A stretch of 64,000 bases of DNA, from NCBI GenBank assembly GCA_027487695.1, contig JAIYDB010000043.1:1-64000 (forward strand), written 5' to 3'. How positions within the stretch are numbered: position 1 is the stretch's first letter; each line of letters starts with the position of its first letter. Source of the DNA: Cytophagaceae bacterium. GTDB taxonomy: Bacteria; Bacteroidota; Bacteroidia; Cytophagales; Flexibacteraceae. The notes under the pieces are model-generated. The model saw nothing but the letters and a program-made list of their open reading frames with translations. It ran no database searches and was not told the DNA's origin. A program made the position numbers and the translations under genes. Shown here piece after piece: positions 54,391 to 63,591 of this stretch.

Positions 54391-55233
54391 ATGGTTTTAA
54401 AGATATCTCAATGGTTAGTACTGCTATTCGTTATCCCTTTTTTGGGAGAAGATAGCCCTATAAACTCCATTGTGTATATCAATAAAACTTTAGATAATGC
54501 GCAGGTAGCCACCTCTGTAGGTAATTTTAAAAAGGGAGCTAAACTATATGGTATTTTAGTAGATAGCCTAAACCAAACTGATCCAAGTATTTTAATGAAC
54601 TATGCCCATTGCCTCTTCAAAACAAAAAGGGAAGAACAAGCCAAGAAGATTTATAGGAAGGTACTAATTTCAGACTTCGTTTCTGCTAACGAGAAAAGTT
54701 ATGCAGCGCTGCAACTTGGCGTTATCTATAAAAACGAAGCTGAAATTGCTTTGGGCTATTTTCAAAGGGCTTTGGAGTTAAATACCAATAACGAAGTGGC
54801 AAGGTATAACTATGAACTCACCTTGCAGCTTTTGGAAATGGACCCCGAGTTTACAAGGAAGCAACGGAATAAGGATAAAAGAAAAACTCCAGTTGGAAAT
54901 TCTAGTGCCGATGGTGTTCAAGGCAATGCTTTGCAACAAGCAGGAGAAGGAAACCAGAACAATGGGTTCAAAAAGGATAAAGAGAAAGATCCCAATAAAA
55001 CTGAAAAGCAAGCCAAGGCCGATGCAAATAGCAATGGTCTGAAAAATAAGGACGATAAATCTGCCCAAGTATTAGAGGTGAACAGAAACGATTTAAAAGA
55101 GCTTAACCTTTCGCCAGAGCAGGCTATCCAGTTATTAGATGCGATGCAGGCTGCGGAAATTCAGTATTTGCAGCAAGCCCCAAAGAAACGAACGCTTTCT
55201 AAAAAGGATAAAGCAAATTACAAGGATTGGTAA
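54391..55233 (+). CDS. BatC-like TPR protein
   Basis: The 280-residue product has a hydrophobic N-terminus, two or three TPR units (about 35-145), then a low-complexity, Lys/Asn/Asp-rich stretch (about 155-230) and a conserved end with LNLSPEQAIQLLDAMQAAE. That order resembles BatC of the aerotolerance (Bat) operons of Bacteroidota, but no other Bat gene is present here, so the name is loose. Its stop overlaps by 16 bases the convergent aminotransferase gene. Confidence 0.7.
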   Translation: MVLKISQWLVLLFVIPFLGEDSPINSIVYINKTLDNAQVATSVGNFKKGAKLYGILVDSLNQTDPSILMNYAHCLFKTKREEQAKKIYRKVLISDFVSANEKSYAALQLGVIYKNEAEIALGYFQRALELNTNNEVARYNYELTLQLLEMDPEFTRKQRNKDKRKTPVGNSSADGVQGNALQQAGEGNQNNGFKKDKEKDPNKTEKQAKADANSNGLKNKDDKSAQVLEVNRNDLKELNLSPEQAIQLLDAMQAAEIQYLQQAPKKRTLSKKDKANYKDW

Positions 55234-56345
55234 TAGGCTTTAATACCTTCTATTACTTCCGTTTGATGTTCATTAGTAAGACCTGTACCGCTAGGAAGAC
55301 AAATACCTCTTACAAAAATATCGAGGTCACCACTAAGGTCAATATCAGTCTTAACTAGGTAAGGAAGAGGCATCATGTGCATAGGGGTCCACAAATGTCT
55401 AGCTTCAATACCTAAAGCTTTTAGGTATTCAATCAAGTCACTTACGGAAGCCTTTTCATTTTCAGGGATAAGAGCAACGGTTAACCATCGGTTGCTTTCG
55501 CATAATTCCGGCTCCTCTTGAAATTGGAAGCCTAAAGGTTCTAAGGCATTTTGGTAACGCTCAAAAATAGACCTTTTCTTAGCTACCTTTTCTTCTAATG
55601 CTTTTAACTGACCTAGTCCTACTGCAGCAGAAAGATTACTTAAACGGTAGTTATAGCCCGTTTCGTGATGCATATAAAAAGGCGTATTGTCTTTAGCCTG
55701 ATTTGCCCAAAACTTCATGCGCTCAAAATGGTCTTCATTATTCGTGCAAACTGCACCACCAGAAGATGTGGTGATAATCTTATTCCCATTGAAAGAGAGT
55801 GCTGCCCCATGGGCAAGGTTGCCACACATTCCGCCAAAATAGGAACTGCCTAAGGCTTCAGCCGCATCTTCAATCACTACGATATCTTGTTTCTTGCAAA
55901 TTTCAAGTATGGTAAAAATATCCGCAGGCATCCCATATAAGTGCGTAACCAGCAAAGCTTTTGGCGTAATTCCTTCCTTTCTGCACCAATTTAAGGTTTC
56001 TTCTAAGGAGTCGGGACACATATTCCAGGTTTGGCTGTCACTACCTACAAGGATAGCCTTTGCCCCCACATAATCCACCGCAAATACCGTAGCTGCAAAC
56101 GTGATATTACTGCACAAAACATAATCGCCAGCACCAATATTATGCGCTTTTAATAATAAATGCAGAGCAGCTGTACCGCTACTAACTGCGCTTACATTCG
56201 TGCCAATTGTTTCATTAAGCAAGGCTTCAAACTCGTTTAAGGCAGGACCGAAAGGAGCAATCCAGTTGCTATCGAAAGCCTCTAGAAGTAGGTTACGTTC
56301 GGTAGCCCCAACATCGGGCGGAGAAAGGTGGATACGAAAGCTCAT
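55218..56345 (-). CDS. DegT/DnrJ/EryC1-family sugar aminotransferase
   Basis: The 375-residue product has the PLP fold type I of sugar aminotransferases; the Schiff-base Lys is in SFNGNKIITTSSGG (about residue 185) and the cofactor Asp in VVIEDAAEALG. Such enzymes make amino-sugars for lipopolysaccharide or glycoproteins. The glycosyltransferase gene next door starts directly upstream, and the two share an operon with DedA. Neighbourhood supports a surface glycan role. Confidence 0.93.
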   Translation of the reverse strand: MSFRIHLSPPDVGATERNLLLEAFDSNWIAPFGPALNEFEALLNETIGTNVSAVSSGTAALHLLLKAHNIGAGDYVLCSNITFAATVFAVDYVGAKAILVGSDSQTWNMCPDSLEETLNWCRKEGITPKALLVTHLYGMPADIFTILEICKKQDIVVIEDAAEALGSSYFGGMCGNLAHGAALSFNGNKIITTSSGGAVCTNNEDHFERMKFWANQAKDNTPFYMHHETGYNYRLSNLSAAVGLGQLKALEEKVAKKRSIFERYQNALEPLGFQFQEEPELCESNRWLTVALIPENEKASVSDLIEYLKALGIEARHLWTPMHMMPLPYLVKTDIDLSGDLDIFVRGICLPSGTGLTNEHQTEVIEGIKAYYQSL

Positions 56346-57473
56346 TTACACAGGAATTACCTGTTGCAAGATAGCTGATAATTTGTCTGACTCATTTTCC
56401 CAGCAATATTCTTGCGCTGCTAAATGAGTATTAGCTTTTAAGGTTTTGTAATAGTGCGGCTCATTTACAAGCTTTTGCATAGCTGTTAATACCGCATTAG
56501 CTTCATAAGGAGTGGCTATCCCTATTTCATATTTCTGTAAAACCTCTTGGTATGCTGGCAACGCAGGACAAATCTGAGGGAGGCGTGCCTGTATGTAGTC
56601 AAAAAATTTATTGCCCAAACTTTGGGTATAGTTTTCGCCCATTGGGGCTACAAAACTTAGTCCTGCAAAAGCATTGGCTATTACCTCTTCCATTTCTAAT
56701 GGCGGTAAAAAGCCCCTGATAATGAGTTTTTCTTTGAGGATAGGGTTCTTTTCTATTTCTGATTTCAGCCAAGGAAGTACATCGCCATTGCCAATAATAT
56801 GCACGGGGTAGGGGAGTTGTTCCGCAATTGAAACCAGTAAATCCATCCCTCTGCCAATGTTAACTGCACCGGCGTACACAAAGTATGGAGCACCATAAAC
56901 CTTATCTCTTTCAGGTTTATAAGGAGCTATATTTCTGATGGTATGGAAATGAGTATGAAAATCCGCAGTCATTATTTCTGCTAGTCCTTCACTTACAGTA
57001 AAGCGTGCATTGGTTTGAGGGATGCAAACTTTTTCTATCCAATGCCAAATCCCCTTTACAAAAGGACGATTTACCAATTCAGGTAACTCGCTAAAGTATT
57101 CGTGGGCATCGAAAATTAGGGGAATACCTCTAGTCTTAGTATATAAGGTTGCAGCTAGAAGTGTATCTGCATCTACTGCATAAACTGCATCTGGCTTAAA
57201 CTTTTGAAGGATTTTAAAAAGGTTCCAGTTATGTTCAAGGTAGAATTTCGGTCCACTTAAATGTTTGTTCTCCAAGCGTTCAATTGCTACTCCTTCTAAT
57301 TGAAATGGCAAAGAATTTGGCAGTTTTCTCCCAACAAGGATTGGCGCATAACCAAAACCAGCAAGGCTGCTGCAAATGCGCTGCATCCTTCTATCGCCTG
57401 TTAAATCGGTTGTTACGGTACAGGCAATGGAGGGTTTAGTCTTTCTTTTTTCTGCCAAGCCTTCTAAAACCAT
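56346..57473 (-). CDS. Glycosyltransferase, GT4-like
   Basis: The 375-residue product has two Rossmann-like lobes; the C-terminal lobe (about 190-340) has PYFVYAGAVNIGRGMD, HIIGNGDVLPWL and a conserved region around SLGNKFFDYIQAR. It transfers a sugar from a nucleotide donor, probably for a surface glycan. The first ATG (57473) overlaps the DedA gene by 38 bases; a start at a later codon cannot be excluded. Confidence 0.85.
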   Translation of the reverse strand: MVLEGLAEKRKTKPSIACTVTTDLTGDRRMQRICSSLAGFGYAPILVGRKLPNSLPFQLEGVAIERLENKHLSGPKFYLEHNWNLFKILQKFKPDAVYAVDADTLLAATLYTKTRGIPLIFDAHEYFSELPELVNRPFVKGIWHWIEKVCIPQTNARFTVSEGLAEIMTADFHTHFHTIRNIAPYKPERDKVYGAPYFVYAGAVNIGRGMDLLVSIAEQLPYPVHIIGNGDVLPWLKSEIEKNPILKEKLIIRGFLPPLEMEEVIANAFAGLSFVAPMGENYTQSLGNKFFDYIQARLPQICPALPAYQEVLQKYEIGIATPYEANAVLTAMQKLVNEPHYYKTLKANTHLAAQEYCWENESDKLSAILQQVIPV

Positions 57474-58062
57474 TTATGGCTATTATACCTGTTACCCCTA
57501 TAAATCCAAATATGATATAATGAAGATAGTCTAATATAGACGATCCAACTGCTTCACCTAAATAGTAACCTGCTAAACATAATCCTAGCACCCAAATAGC
57601 GGCACCAAGCATGTTATACACAGTAAATGTTACCCAGTTTAAGCGGGTTATCCCTGCTAATATTGGAGCAAATGTGCGTACTACAGGTAAAAAGCGAGCT
57701 ACTACCAAGGCTACACCACCGTGCTTTTCAAATACGGCACGGGTATTATGAATATATTGTTGCTTGAAAAAGAAGTTTTCCTTTCGGTTTTCTAGGGTAT
57801 GCCCCAAGTACTTCCCGAATAAATAGCCTGTGAAGTTTCCTAAAACAGCAGCTATAAAAAGAGTAATACAAAGAATATGTATGGGTGTGGGTAATACTCC
57901 CAACTTCGGACTACAGAGTAATCCTGCCGAAAATAAGAGGTAATCGCCTGGCAGAAAGAACAGGAAGAAAATTCCTGATTCTGCAAATACCGTAAGGGCG
58001 ATTAATAAAAATCCCCCTACGGTAATGATACTCTGGGCATCTAGCCAGTTTATTTCGGTCAT
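57436..58062 (-). CDS. DedA-family membrane protein
   Basis: The 208-residue product has the SNARE-associated (VTT) domain and four or five membrane segments. The segments FFLPGDYLLFSAGLL and VVARFLPVVRTFAPILAG are the family signatures, with the Arg and Pro residues needed in E. coli YqjA and YghB. DedA proteins affect membrane lipid recycling or proton balance. It lies 10 bases after the cyclophilin gene. Confidence 0.9.
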   Translation of the reverse strand: MTEINWLDAQSIITVGGFLLIALTVFAESGIFFLFFLPGDYLLFSAGLLCSPKLGVLPTPIHILCITLFIAAVLGNFTGYLFGKYLGHTLENRKENFFFKQQYIHNTRAVFEKHGGVALVVARFLPVVRTFAPILAGITRLNWVTFTVYNMLGAAIWVLGLCLAGYYLGEAVGSSILDYLHYIIFGFIGVTGIIAINGFRRLGRKKKD

Positions 58063-58072
58063 TTTTAGTTAG

Positions 58073-58528
58073 TTATACTGCTTGGTCATCAAGCACCTTG
58101 ATAGTAAGGATTTTATCTCCTTGCTTAATGGCATCAATTATATCTAAGCCTTCTACTACTTTGCCGAAACAGGTATGCTTACGGTCTAAATGAGCCGTGT
58201 TATCTCTGCTGTGGCAAATGAAGAACTGCGAACCGCCAGTGTTAGGACCACGGTGCGCCATAGATAAAACGCCACGATCGTGGTATTGATTGTTGCCAGT
58301 TAGCTCGCAAGGGATAGAATAGCCTGGACCACCAGCACCTGTGCCAGTAGGGTCGCCACCTTGTACCACGAAATTCGGGATTACACGGTGAAAGGTAGTA
58401 TTATCGTAATAGCCTTGTTTGGCCAACTTTAAAAAGTTTTCAACGGTAATTGGGGTATCTTCAGTATAGAAGGCCAATTTCATTGTGCCTTTTTCGGTTA
58501 CAATTTCTGCTTGAGGCGTCATTGCCAA
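58073..58528 (-). CDS. Cyclophilin-type peptidyl-prolyl isomerase
   Basis: The 151-residue product is a single cyclophilin domain with the active-site pieces FHRVIPNFVVQGGDP and SQFFICH. No signal peptide is seen, so it should be cytoplasmic and help protein folding. It is 35 bases from hemL. Confidence 0.94.
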   Translation of the reverse strand: MAMTPQAEIVTEKGTMKLAFYTEDTPITVENFLKLAKQGYYDNTTFHRVIPNFVVQGGDPTGTGAGGPGYSIPCELTGNNQYHDRGVLSMAHRGPNTGGSQFFICHSRDNTAHLDRKHTCFGKVVEGLDIIDAIKQGDKILTIKVLDDQAV

Positions 58529-58563
58529 TAGGGTTGTTTTAATGGATAAGTATTTAAGTTGTA

Positions 58564-59877
58564 CTATAATTGTGCCAAAGCGTTTTTATGTGCTGCCACA
58601 ATGGTATTTATATGTTCTGGAGTAAGGGCAGTGCTTAAGAACATTGCCTCGTATTGACTAGGTGCTAAGTAAATGCCTTGGTTTAACATGAGACGGAAAT
58701 ACCTGCCAAACTTTTCGGTATCGCTGGTTTTAGCATCTGAGAAGTTACTTACACTTTGGTCTGTGAAGAACAAGGTAATCATACTGCCTACTCGGTTTAT
58801 CACATAAGGCAAACCAGCATCGCAAAGTCCTTGTACTAATCCTGCTTCTAAGGTAGCTCCTGTGGTTTCTAACTGAGTATAAACTTCTGGATTATCATTA
58901 AGGTGGGTTAGCATTGCTTTACCTGCTGCCATTGCAATGGGGTTACCACTCAATGTACCTGCTTGGTAAATTTTGCCAGCTGGGGCTACGCACTCCATAA
59001 TCTCACGTTTGCCACCGTAGCAGCCCACAGGCATACCGCCTCCAATAATCTTACCAAGGGTAGTCATATCTGGTTTAATGCCGTAGAGTTCTTGTGCGCC
59101 ACCTTTCGCAAGACGGAAACCAGTCATCACTTCATCAAAAATGAGTACGATGCCTTCTTCGTCACAGATGTTTCTTAGTCCAACCAAAAAGCCATCGGCA
59201 GGGGGAACGCAGCCCATATTACCTACCACAGGTTCTAAAATAAGGGCAGCAATTTGTCCCTTGTTCGCTGCAACTAGGGTTCTTACTGCTTCTAAATCGT
59301 TAAAGGGAGCGGTTAAAGTATCGTTTGCTACACCTTTAGTTACTCCAGGGCTATCAGGAATACCAAGTGTTGCCACACCACTACCAGCTGCAATCAAAAA
59401 GCTATCGCCGTGGCCGTGGTAGCAGCCTTCAAACTTGATTATTTTATCTCTACCAGTATAACCACGGGCAACTCTAATGGCACTCATAGTGGCTTCGGTG
59501 CCACTGTTAACCATTCGCACCATTTCTATACTTGGCACCATTTGGCAGATAAGGTCTGCCATTTCTACCTCTCTGCGGGTAGGTGCGCCAAAACTTAGGC
59601 CATCAACTATAGCCTTGGCAACGGCTTCTTCTATCAATGGATGGGCGTGACCCAAAATCATTGGTCCCCAAGAATTGATCAATTCTATATATTGGTTGCC
59701 ATCTTCGTCAAACAAATAAGCCCCTTTGGCCGATTTAACAAAAACAGGGTTACCACCAACGGATTTAAACGCACGCACAGGGCTATTTACCCCACCCGGA
59801 ATTTTATGTTTTGCAGCCTCAAATAAGGCTAAACTTGCTGTATGATTCAATGTTTGAACAGGTGTATGTACGTCCAT
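58564..59877 (-). CDS. hemL: Glutamate-1-semialdehyde 2,1-aminomutase
   Basis: HemL is the last step in making 5-aminolevulinate for heme by the C5 route. The 437-residue product has the PLP Lys in TTLGKIIGGGMPVG (about residue 275) and the motifs SWGPMILGHAHP and RAYTGRDKIIKFEGCYHG-like RGYTGRDKIIKFEGCYHG. Length is normal. It leads the minus-strand run and is preceded by a -7-like core. Confidence 0.95.
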   Translation of the reverse strand: MDVHTPVQTLNHTASLALFEAAKHKIPGGVNSPVRAFKSVGGNPVFVKSAKGAYLFDEDGNQYIELINSWGPMILGHAHPLIEEAVAKAIVDGLSFGAPTRREVEMADLICQMVPSIEMVRMVNSGTEATMSAIRVARGYTGRDKIIKFEGCYHGHGDSFLIAAGSGVATLGIPDSPGVTKGVANDTLTAPFNDLEAVRTLVAANKGQIAALILEPVVGNMGCVPPADGFLVGLRNICDEEGIVLIFDEVMTGFRLAKGGAQELYGIKPDMTTLGKIIGGGMPVGCYGGKREIMECVAPAGKIYQAGTLSGNPIAMAAGKAMLTHLNDNPEVYTQLETTGATLEAGLVQGLCDAGLPYVINRVGSMITLFFTDQSVSNFSDAKTSDTEKFGRYFRLMLNQGIYLAPSQYEAMFLSTALTPEHINTIVAAHKNALAQL

Positions 59878-59902
59878 AACTTCAATTACTAAAATGATGT
59901 TG

Positions 59903-59910
59903 CAAAGTAA
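59903..59910 (-). promoter_or_regulatory. -7 element of hemL
   Basis: TTACTTTG on the minus strand, within the 15-base word shared with the S46 promoter. The start codon lies 25 bases downstream. Confidence 0.45.
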
Positions 59911-59957
59911 GCACGGAAAGTGGTTCGGTTGCAGCCTTTAAACGAAAGGTATTTCTT

Positions 59958-59965
59958 TATATTTG
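59958..59965 (+). promoter_or_regulatory. -7 element of pyrH
   Basis: TATATTTG, an exact TAnnTTTG match, 42 bases before the preferred pyrH start at 60008. A TTG at 59929-59931 is 26 bases away, too far for a normal -33. Confidence 0.4.
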
Positions 59966-60007
59966 TGCCCAGATATAAAACACCAATTAAGCTCAACCTT
60001 CTTTTTT

Positions 60008-60721
60008 ATGAAGAAATTTAATCGCGTACTGCTAAAATTAAGTGGCGAAGCCCTATTAGGCAGCAAAGGTTATGGTATTGACCCTGTTGTTCTCCAAACC
60101 TATTCTGCCGAAGTAAAAAAGGTGGTTGATATGGGTGTGCAAGTAGCTATCGTGATTGGTGGAGGTAATATTTTCCGTGGCGAAGATGCTGATACCATTG
60201 GTATTGAACGTGCTCAAGGCGATTATATGGGTATGATGGCAACACTAATTAACTCTATGGCATTGCAAGGCGCATTAGAAAAAGTGGGCATTCAAACTCG
60301 TTTGCTTTCTGCTTTGCGTATTGACCAAGTTTGTGAGCCATTCATTAGAAGAAGAACAATCAGACACCTTGAAAAAGGTAGAGTAGTAATATTAGGTGCC
60401 GGTACTGGTAACCCATATTTCACTACAGATAGCGCCGCTTCGTTAAGAGCAATTGAAATACAAGCTGATGTAGTGCTAAAAGGTACCCGTGTAGATGGTA
60501 TTTACACTGCCGATCCTGAGAAAGATAAAAACGCTAAGCGTTTTGATAAAGTTACCTTTGAGCAAGTGTACGATCTGGGACTTAAAGTAATGGATATGAC
60601 TGCCTTTACACTTTGCCAAGAAAATAACTTGCCTATTATTGTGTTCGATATGAATACGCCAGGTAATCTTGAGCGTTTAATGAAAGGCGAAGATATTGGT
60701 ACTTTAGTAACCTCGAAATAA
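60008..60721 (+). CDS. pyrH: UMP kinase
   Basis: PyrH converts UMP to UDP, an essential step for RNA and cell-wall precursors. From ATG 60008 ([16 protein letters not shown]) the product has 237 residues, the normal length; a longer frame from 59963 is rejected. The glycine loop GGGNIFRG and the segment [17 protein letters not shown] are family signatures. It precedes frr by 50 bases, the common bacterial pairing. Confidence 0.96.
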   Translation: MKKFNRVLLKLSGEALLGSKGYGIDPVVLQTYSAEVKKVVDMGVQVAIVIGGGNIFRGEDADTIGIERAQGDYMGMMATLINSMALQGALEKVGIQTRLLSALRIDQVCEPFIRRRTIRHLEKGRVVILGAGTGNPYFTTDSAASLRAIEIQADVVLKGTRVDGIYTADPEKDKNAKRFDKVTFEQVYDLGLKVMDMTAFTLCQENNLPIIVFDMNTPGNLERLMKGEDIGTLVTSK

Positions 60722-60771
60722 ATTAATTGACGGCGCAATTGTAACTTTGAACCGATAACAGACTCATTTAT

Positions 60772-61332
60772 ATGGAAGAAATTCAAATGTACCTGGATGA
60801 AGCCCAGGATATGATGGACAAAAGCTTGAAGCATACTGGTGCTGAGTTTTCAAAAATTAGAGCAGGCAAGGCTATGCCATCTATGCTTGATGGTATTACC
60901 GTTGAGTATTATGGTGCTGCTACCCCGCTAAGTCAAGTAGCTTCAGTAAATACCCCAGATGCTAGAACTTTGGTAATTAAGCCTTTCGAAAGAAAACTAA
61001 TTACTGATATTGAGCGTGCTATCATTAACTCAGACTTAGGTCTAACTCCAAGTTCTGACGGTGAGGTAGTTCGTTTAAATATCCCTGCTTTAACTGAAGA
61101 CCGTAGAAGAGATTTAGTAAAGGCAGTAAAGAATGAATCTGAAGCGGGTAAAGTGCGTATCAGAAACATCAGAAAAGATATTAACGAAGGCTTACGCAAA
61201 CTCCTAAAAGATGGTGCTAGCGAAGACGACGTAAAACGTGCTGAAGAAAAAGTACAAAAGCGTACCGATGAGTACATCGCTAAAATTGATGTGCTCATGG
61301 CCGATAAGGAAAAGGAACTAATGACCATTTAA
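60772..61332 (+). CDS. frr: Ribosome recycling factor
   Basis: RRF splits post-termination ribosomes with EF-G. The 186-residue product has the three-helix bundle with inserted domain; typical pieces are KIRAGKAMPSMLDGI and RNIRKDINEGLRKLLKDG. A hairpin terminator follows after 20 bases. Confidence 0.97.
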   Translation: MEEIQMYLDEAQDMMDKSLKHTGAEFSKIRAGKAMPSMLDGITVEYYGAATPLSQVASVNTPDARTLVIKPFERKLITDIERAIINSDLGLTPSSDGEVVRLNIPALTEDRRRDLVKAVKNESEAGKVRIRNIRKDINEGLRKLLKDGASEDDVKRAEEKVQKRTDEYIAKIDVLMADKEKELMTI

Positions 61333-61352
61333 TGGTTTTAGAAATATTAATG

Positions 61353-61381
61353 AGCCTCGGGAGTTTTTCTCGGGGCTTTTT
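61353..61381 (+). terminator. Terminator of pyrH-frr
   Basis: A stem of about 11 bp with some G-U pairs (61353-61363 with 61367-61377) is followed by a T tract. Confidence 0.8.
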
Positions 61382-61407
61382 AATGATATTTTGTTTTATT
61401 TGCTGTT

Positions 61408-62391
61408 ATGCTTCACACACTGGTATCGGACTATCAGGCAATTATATCTGCCTTCATTAAGCACAACAACTTTGGCGAACAACCTACGGAGTTGTATGAA
61501 CCAATTAGGTATATCCTCAATTTGGGTGGTAAGCGTTTACGTCCGGTCCTTACCTTGTTGGCGCATCACTTGTATAAAGATTTAGACCACGCATCGGTAG
61601 CGGTGGGTTCAGGTATTGAAGTGTTCCATAACTTTAGTTTGCTGCACGACGATATTATGGACAATGCCCCTGTACGTCGTGGTCAGCCAACAGTACACGA
61701 AAAATGGAATGCCAATGTGGCTATTCTGAGTGGCGATGTAATGCTAGTGCGTGCCTACCAAATGATTATGCAGGTGCCAGACGATAACCTTCGTTGGTTA
61801 TTGCATAGGTTTTCAGAAACGGCAGCCCAAGTTTGCGAGGGACAGCAATGGGATATGAACTTTGAAAGTTTGCCTACCGTAACGGTGGAGCAATACCTAG
61901 ATATGATTAAGCTAAAAACTGCAGTGCTTTTAGGTTTTTCATTAGAGGCAGGGGGGATTACGGCTTATGCAAGCGAACACGACCGCTATATCTTAAACCA
62001 AATAGGTACTTTAGCAGGTATAGGCTTCCAATTGATGGATGATTTGCTTGATGTGTATGGCGAAGCCGATAAGTTTGGCAAGCGTGTTGGTGGAGATATC
62101 GTTTCTAACAAAAAGACTTTCTTGTTGATAGATGCCATTGAAGAAGCTAAAAATACCCCATTAGAAGATGAGTTAAATTACTGGCTTTCAGTTACTGATA
62201 AGGACGATGAAAAAGTCCAAACCATCACTGCTATTTACAATACCCTTGGTGTTAAGGACAAAACAGAGCAACTGATCGCCAAGTATTTTACTGATGCCTT
62301 AGATGCCATCCACCAATTAGAAGGAGCACGAGAGGATAGAAAGCAACACCTTTCTAACTACTTAAAGCAGTTAATGAACAGAGATAGTTAA
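61408..62391 (+). CDS. Polyprenyl diphosphate synthase
   Basis: The 327-residue product adds isopentenyl units to an allylic diphosphate in trans. The first Asp-rich motif is in LLHDDIMDNAPVRRG (about 86-100), and the second in FQLMDDLLDVYGEADKFGKR. The residues five places before the first motif are bulky, suggesting a long-chain product for a respiratory quinone (octaprenyl type), but chain length is an inference. The RNase P RNA gene follows 70 bases later. Confidence 0.92.
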   Translation: MLHTLVSDYQAIISAFIKHNNFGEQPTELYEPIRYILNLGGKRLRPVLTLLAHHLYKDLDHASVAVGSGIEVFHNFSLLHDDIMDNAPVRRGQPTVHEKWNANVAILSGDVMLVRAYQMIMQVPDDNLRWLLHRFSETAAQVCEGQQWDMNFESLPTVTVEQYLDMIKLKTAVLLGFSLEAGGITAYASEHDRYILNQIGTLAGIGFQLMDDLLDVYGEADKFGKRVGGDIVSNKKTFLLIDAIEEAKNTPLEDELNYWLSVTDKDDEKVQTITAIYNTLGVKDKTEQLIAKYFTDALDAIHQLEGAREDRKQHLSNYLKQLMNRDS

Positions 62392-62444
62392 GCTATCAGC
62401 ATTCTTAAAACGGGTTAGAATAACAATACCCTAATATATTCTGG

Positions 62445-62452
62445 TATCTTTG
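62445..62452 (+). promoter_or_regulatory. -7 element of rnpB
   Basis: TATCTTTG, an exact TAnnTTTG match, ends 9 bases before the P1 stem of RNase P RNA, which places the transcription start close to the expected 5' end. No clear -33 TTG is seen. Confidence 0.6.
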
Positions 62453-62461
62453 CGAGGCTGA

Positions 62462-62853
62462 GCGCAGGTTGGTCTATCGCTGCTTTGAGTCCTTCGGGAA
62501 ACAGAGGGGAGGAAAGTCCGGGCAGCACAGAGCACCGTACTTGCTAACGGCAAGGGGACTAGGTTTTAAGACCTAGTTTACAGAAAGTGCCACAGAAAAC
62601 TACCGCCCCTTATTGCTTGCAATAGGAGGTAAGGGTGAAAAGGTGGGGTAAGAGCCCACCGCCATTACAGCGATGTAGTGGGCATAGGTAAACCTTACGG
62701 GCTGAAAAACCAAATAGGCTGGCGTTATGAGGGCTGCTCGCTCCAGGCCAGTGGGTAGGTTGTTAGAGTCATAGCGCAAGCTACTGAACTAGATAAATGA
62801 TAGACACTGCTATTAGCAATAGCGGTACAGAACCCGGCTTATAAAACCTGCGC
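62462..62853 (+). ncRNA. rnpB: RNase P RNA, bacterial type A
   Basis: This RNA is the catalytic part of RNase P, which makes tRNA 5' ends. The ends pair as P1: GCGCAGGTT (62462-62470) with AACCTGCGC (62845-62853). The universally conserved P4 strands are present as GAGGAAAGTCCGGGC (62509-62523) and ACAGAACCCGGCTTA (62827-62841). The size of about 392 bases fits type A. The P1 stem followed by a T-rich stretch can serve as the terminator. Confidence 0.95.
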
Positions 62854-62861
62854 TTTATTTT

Positions 62862-63308
62862 TTAAACTTTTACTGAAGTAGTATAGAAATACCTTTTAGA
62901 AGGTCTAACAAGCTCACCTTTGTTATTTAGGTAAGCTAATTCTGTAACTTCAATAATTACTCGGCTATAAGTTAGTGCGTAGAAATGAGCTAAGCTTACC
63001 TCTTTTACTGCATATTCTTCAATTTGTTCAGGTTTAGCGCATTGGGTTAATAGGTCATCAACTGATTCAGTACCCTGCTTTTCTGAAGACAAAGCTCTTA
63101 TACCTTCGCCAACGGTAACCTCTACTTGTAAGGCATAGAACTTTACCGCATCAGGAAATTTGGCTTTTAGTCCTTTATCGTTGTTAATATCTAATGGGAT
63201 AGTCTTCTCTTTTTGAGGAGCTAATACAGCAATTTCATTGCCAGGTACTGTATTTTGTGCTGTGCTCGGTGCACCAAATAATAGTAAAGCGATTATAGGA
63301 AGTATCAT
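62862..63308 (-). CDS. Small secreted protein of unknown function
   Basis: The 148-residue product starts with a signal peptide (about 1-17, ending GAPSTAQ). The rest is polar with a central part EEYAVKEVSLAHFYALTYSR and an end RYFYTTSVKV. I do not recognise a family. It converges on rnpB with an 8-base gap. Confidence 0.6.
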   Translation of the reverse strand: MILPIIALLLFGAPSTAQNTVPGNEIAVLAPQKEKTIPLDINNDKGLKAKFPDAVKFYALQVEVTVGEGIRALSSEKQGTESVDDLLTQCAKPEQIEEYAVKEVSLAHFYALTYSRVIIEVTELAYLNNKGELVRPSKRYFYTTSVKV

Positions 63309-63428
63309 AAGTGGGTGGGAGTTAAGTATGTGATAAAGTTAGGCAGTGGGGATGAGAAAAGCAAGAGGGTATGCTTTTTTAAACCACATATTATTTAGAG
63401 AGTTATGTCCTGAACTATGATTTATGGG

Positions 63429-63479
63429 ATTAGGGTGATTCTTATGATTCTTGAAACTTACACAGAAATCAACCCTAAT
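63429..63479. repeat. Imperfect inverted repeat in the 63309-63591 gap
   Basis: ATTAGGGTGATT (63429-63440) pairs with AATCAACCCTAAT (63467-63479) with one bulged base, around a 26-base loop. The gap of 283 bases holds nothing else except the terminator of the response regulator. It could be part of a small RNA or simply a chance structure. Confidence 0.35.
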
Positions 63480-63525
63480 AATGGTGTAATATGCTTTTCA
63501 ATACCTAATGACTTTACATTATCTG

Positions 63526-63564
63526 TAAAGAAAAGCACCAATAAAAATGAATCTACTGGTGCTT
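63526..63564 (-). terminator. Terminator of the NarL-type response regulator gene
   Basis: AAGCACCA (63533-63540) and TGGTGCTT (63557-63564) pair; on the minus strand a T-rich run follows. It lies 27 bases after the stop at 63592. Confidence 0.7.
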
Positions 63565-63591
63565 AAATAATTTTAAGAATGTAATCTTAAA

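Noticed and set aside
62392-62461. A promoter -33 box for rnpB
   Set aside because: No TTG lies at 17-23 bases from the -7 element, so only the -7 is listed.
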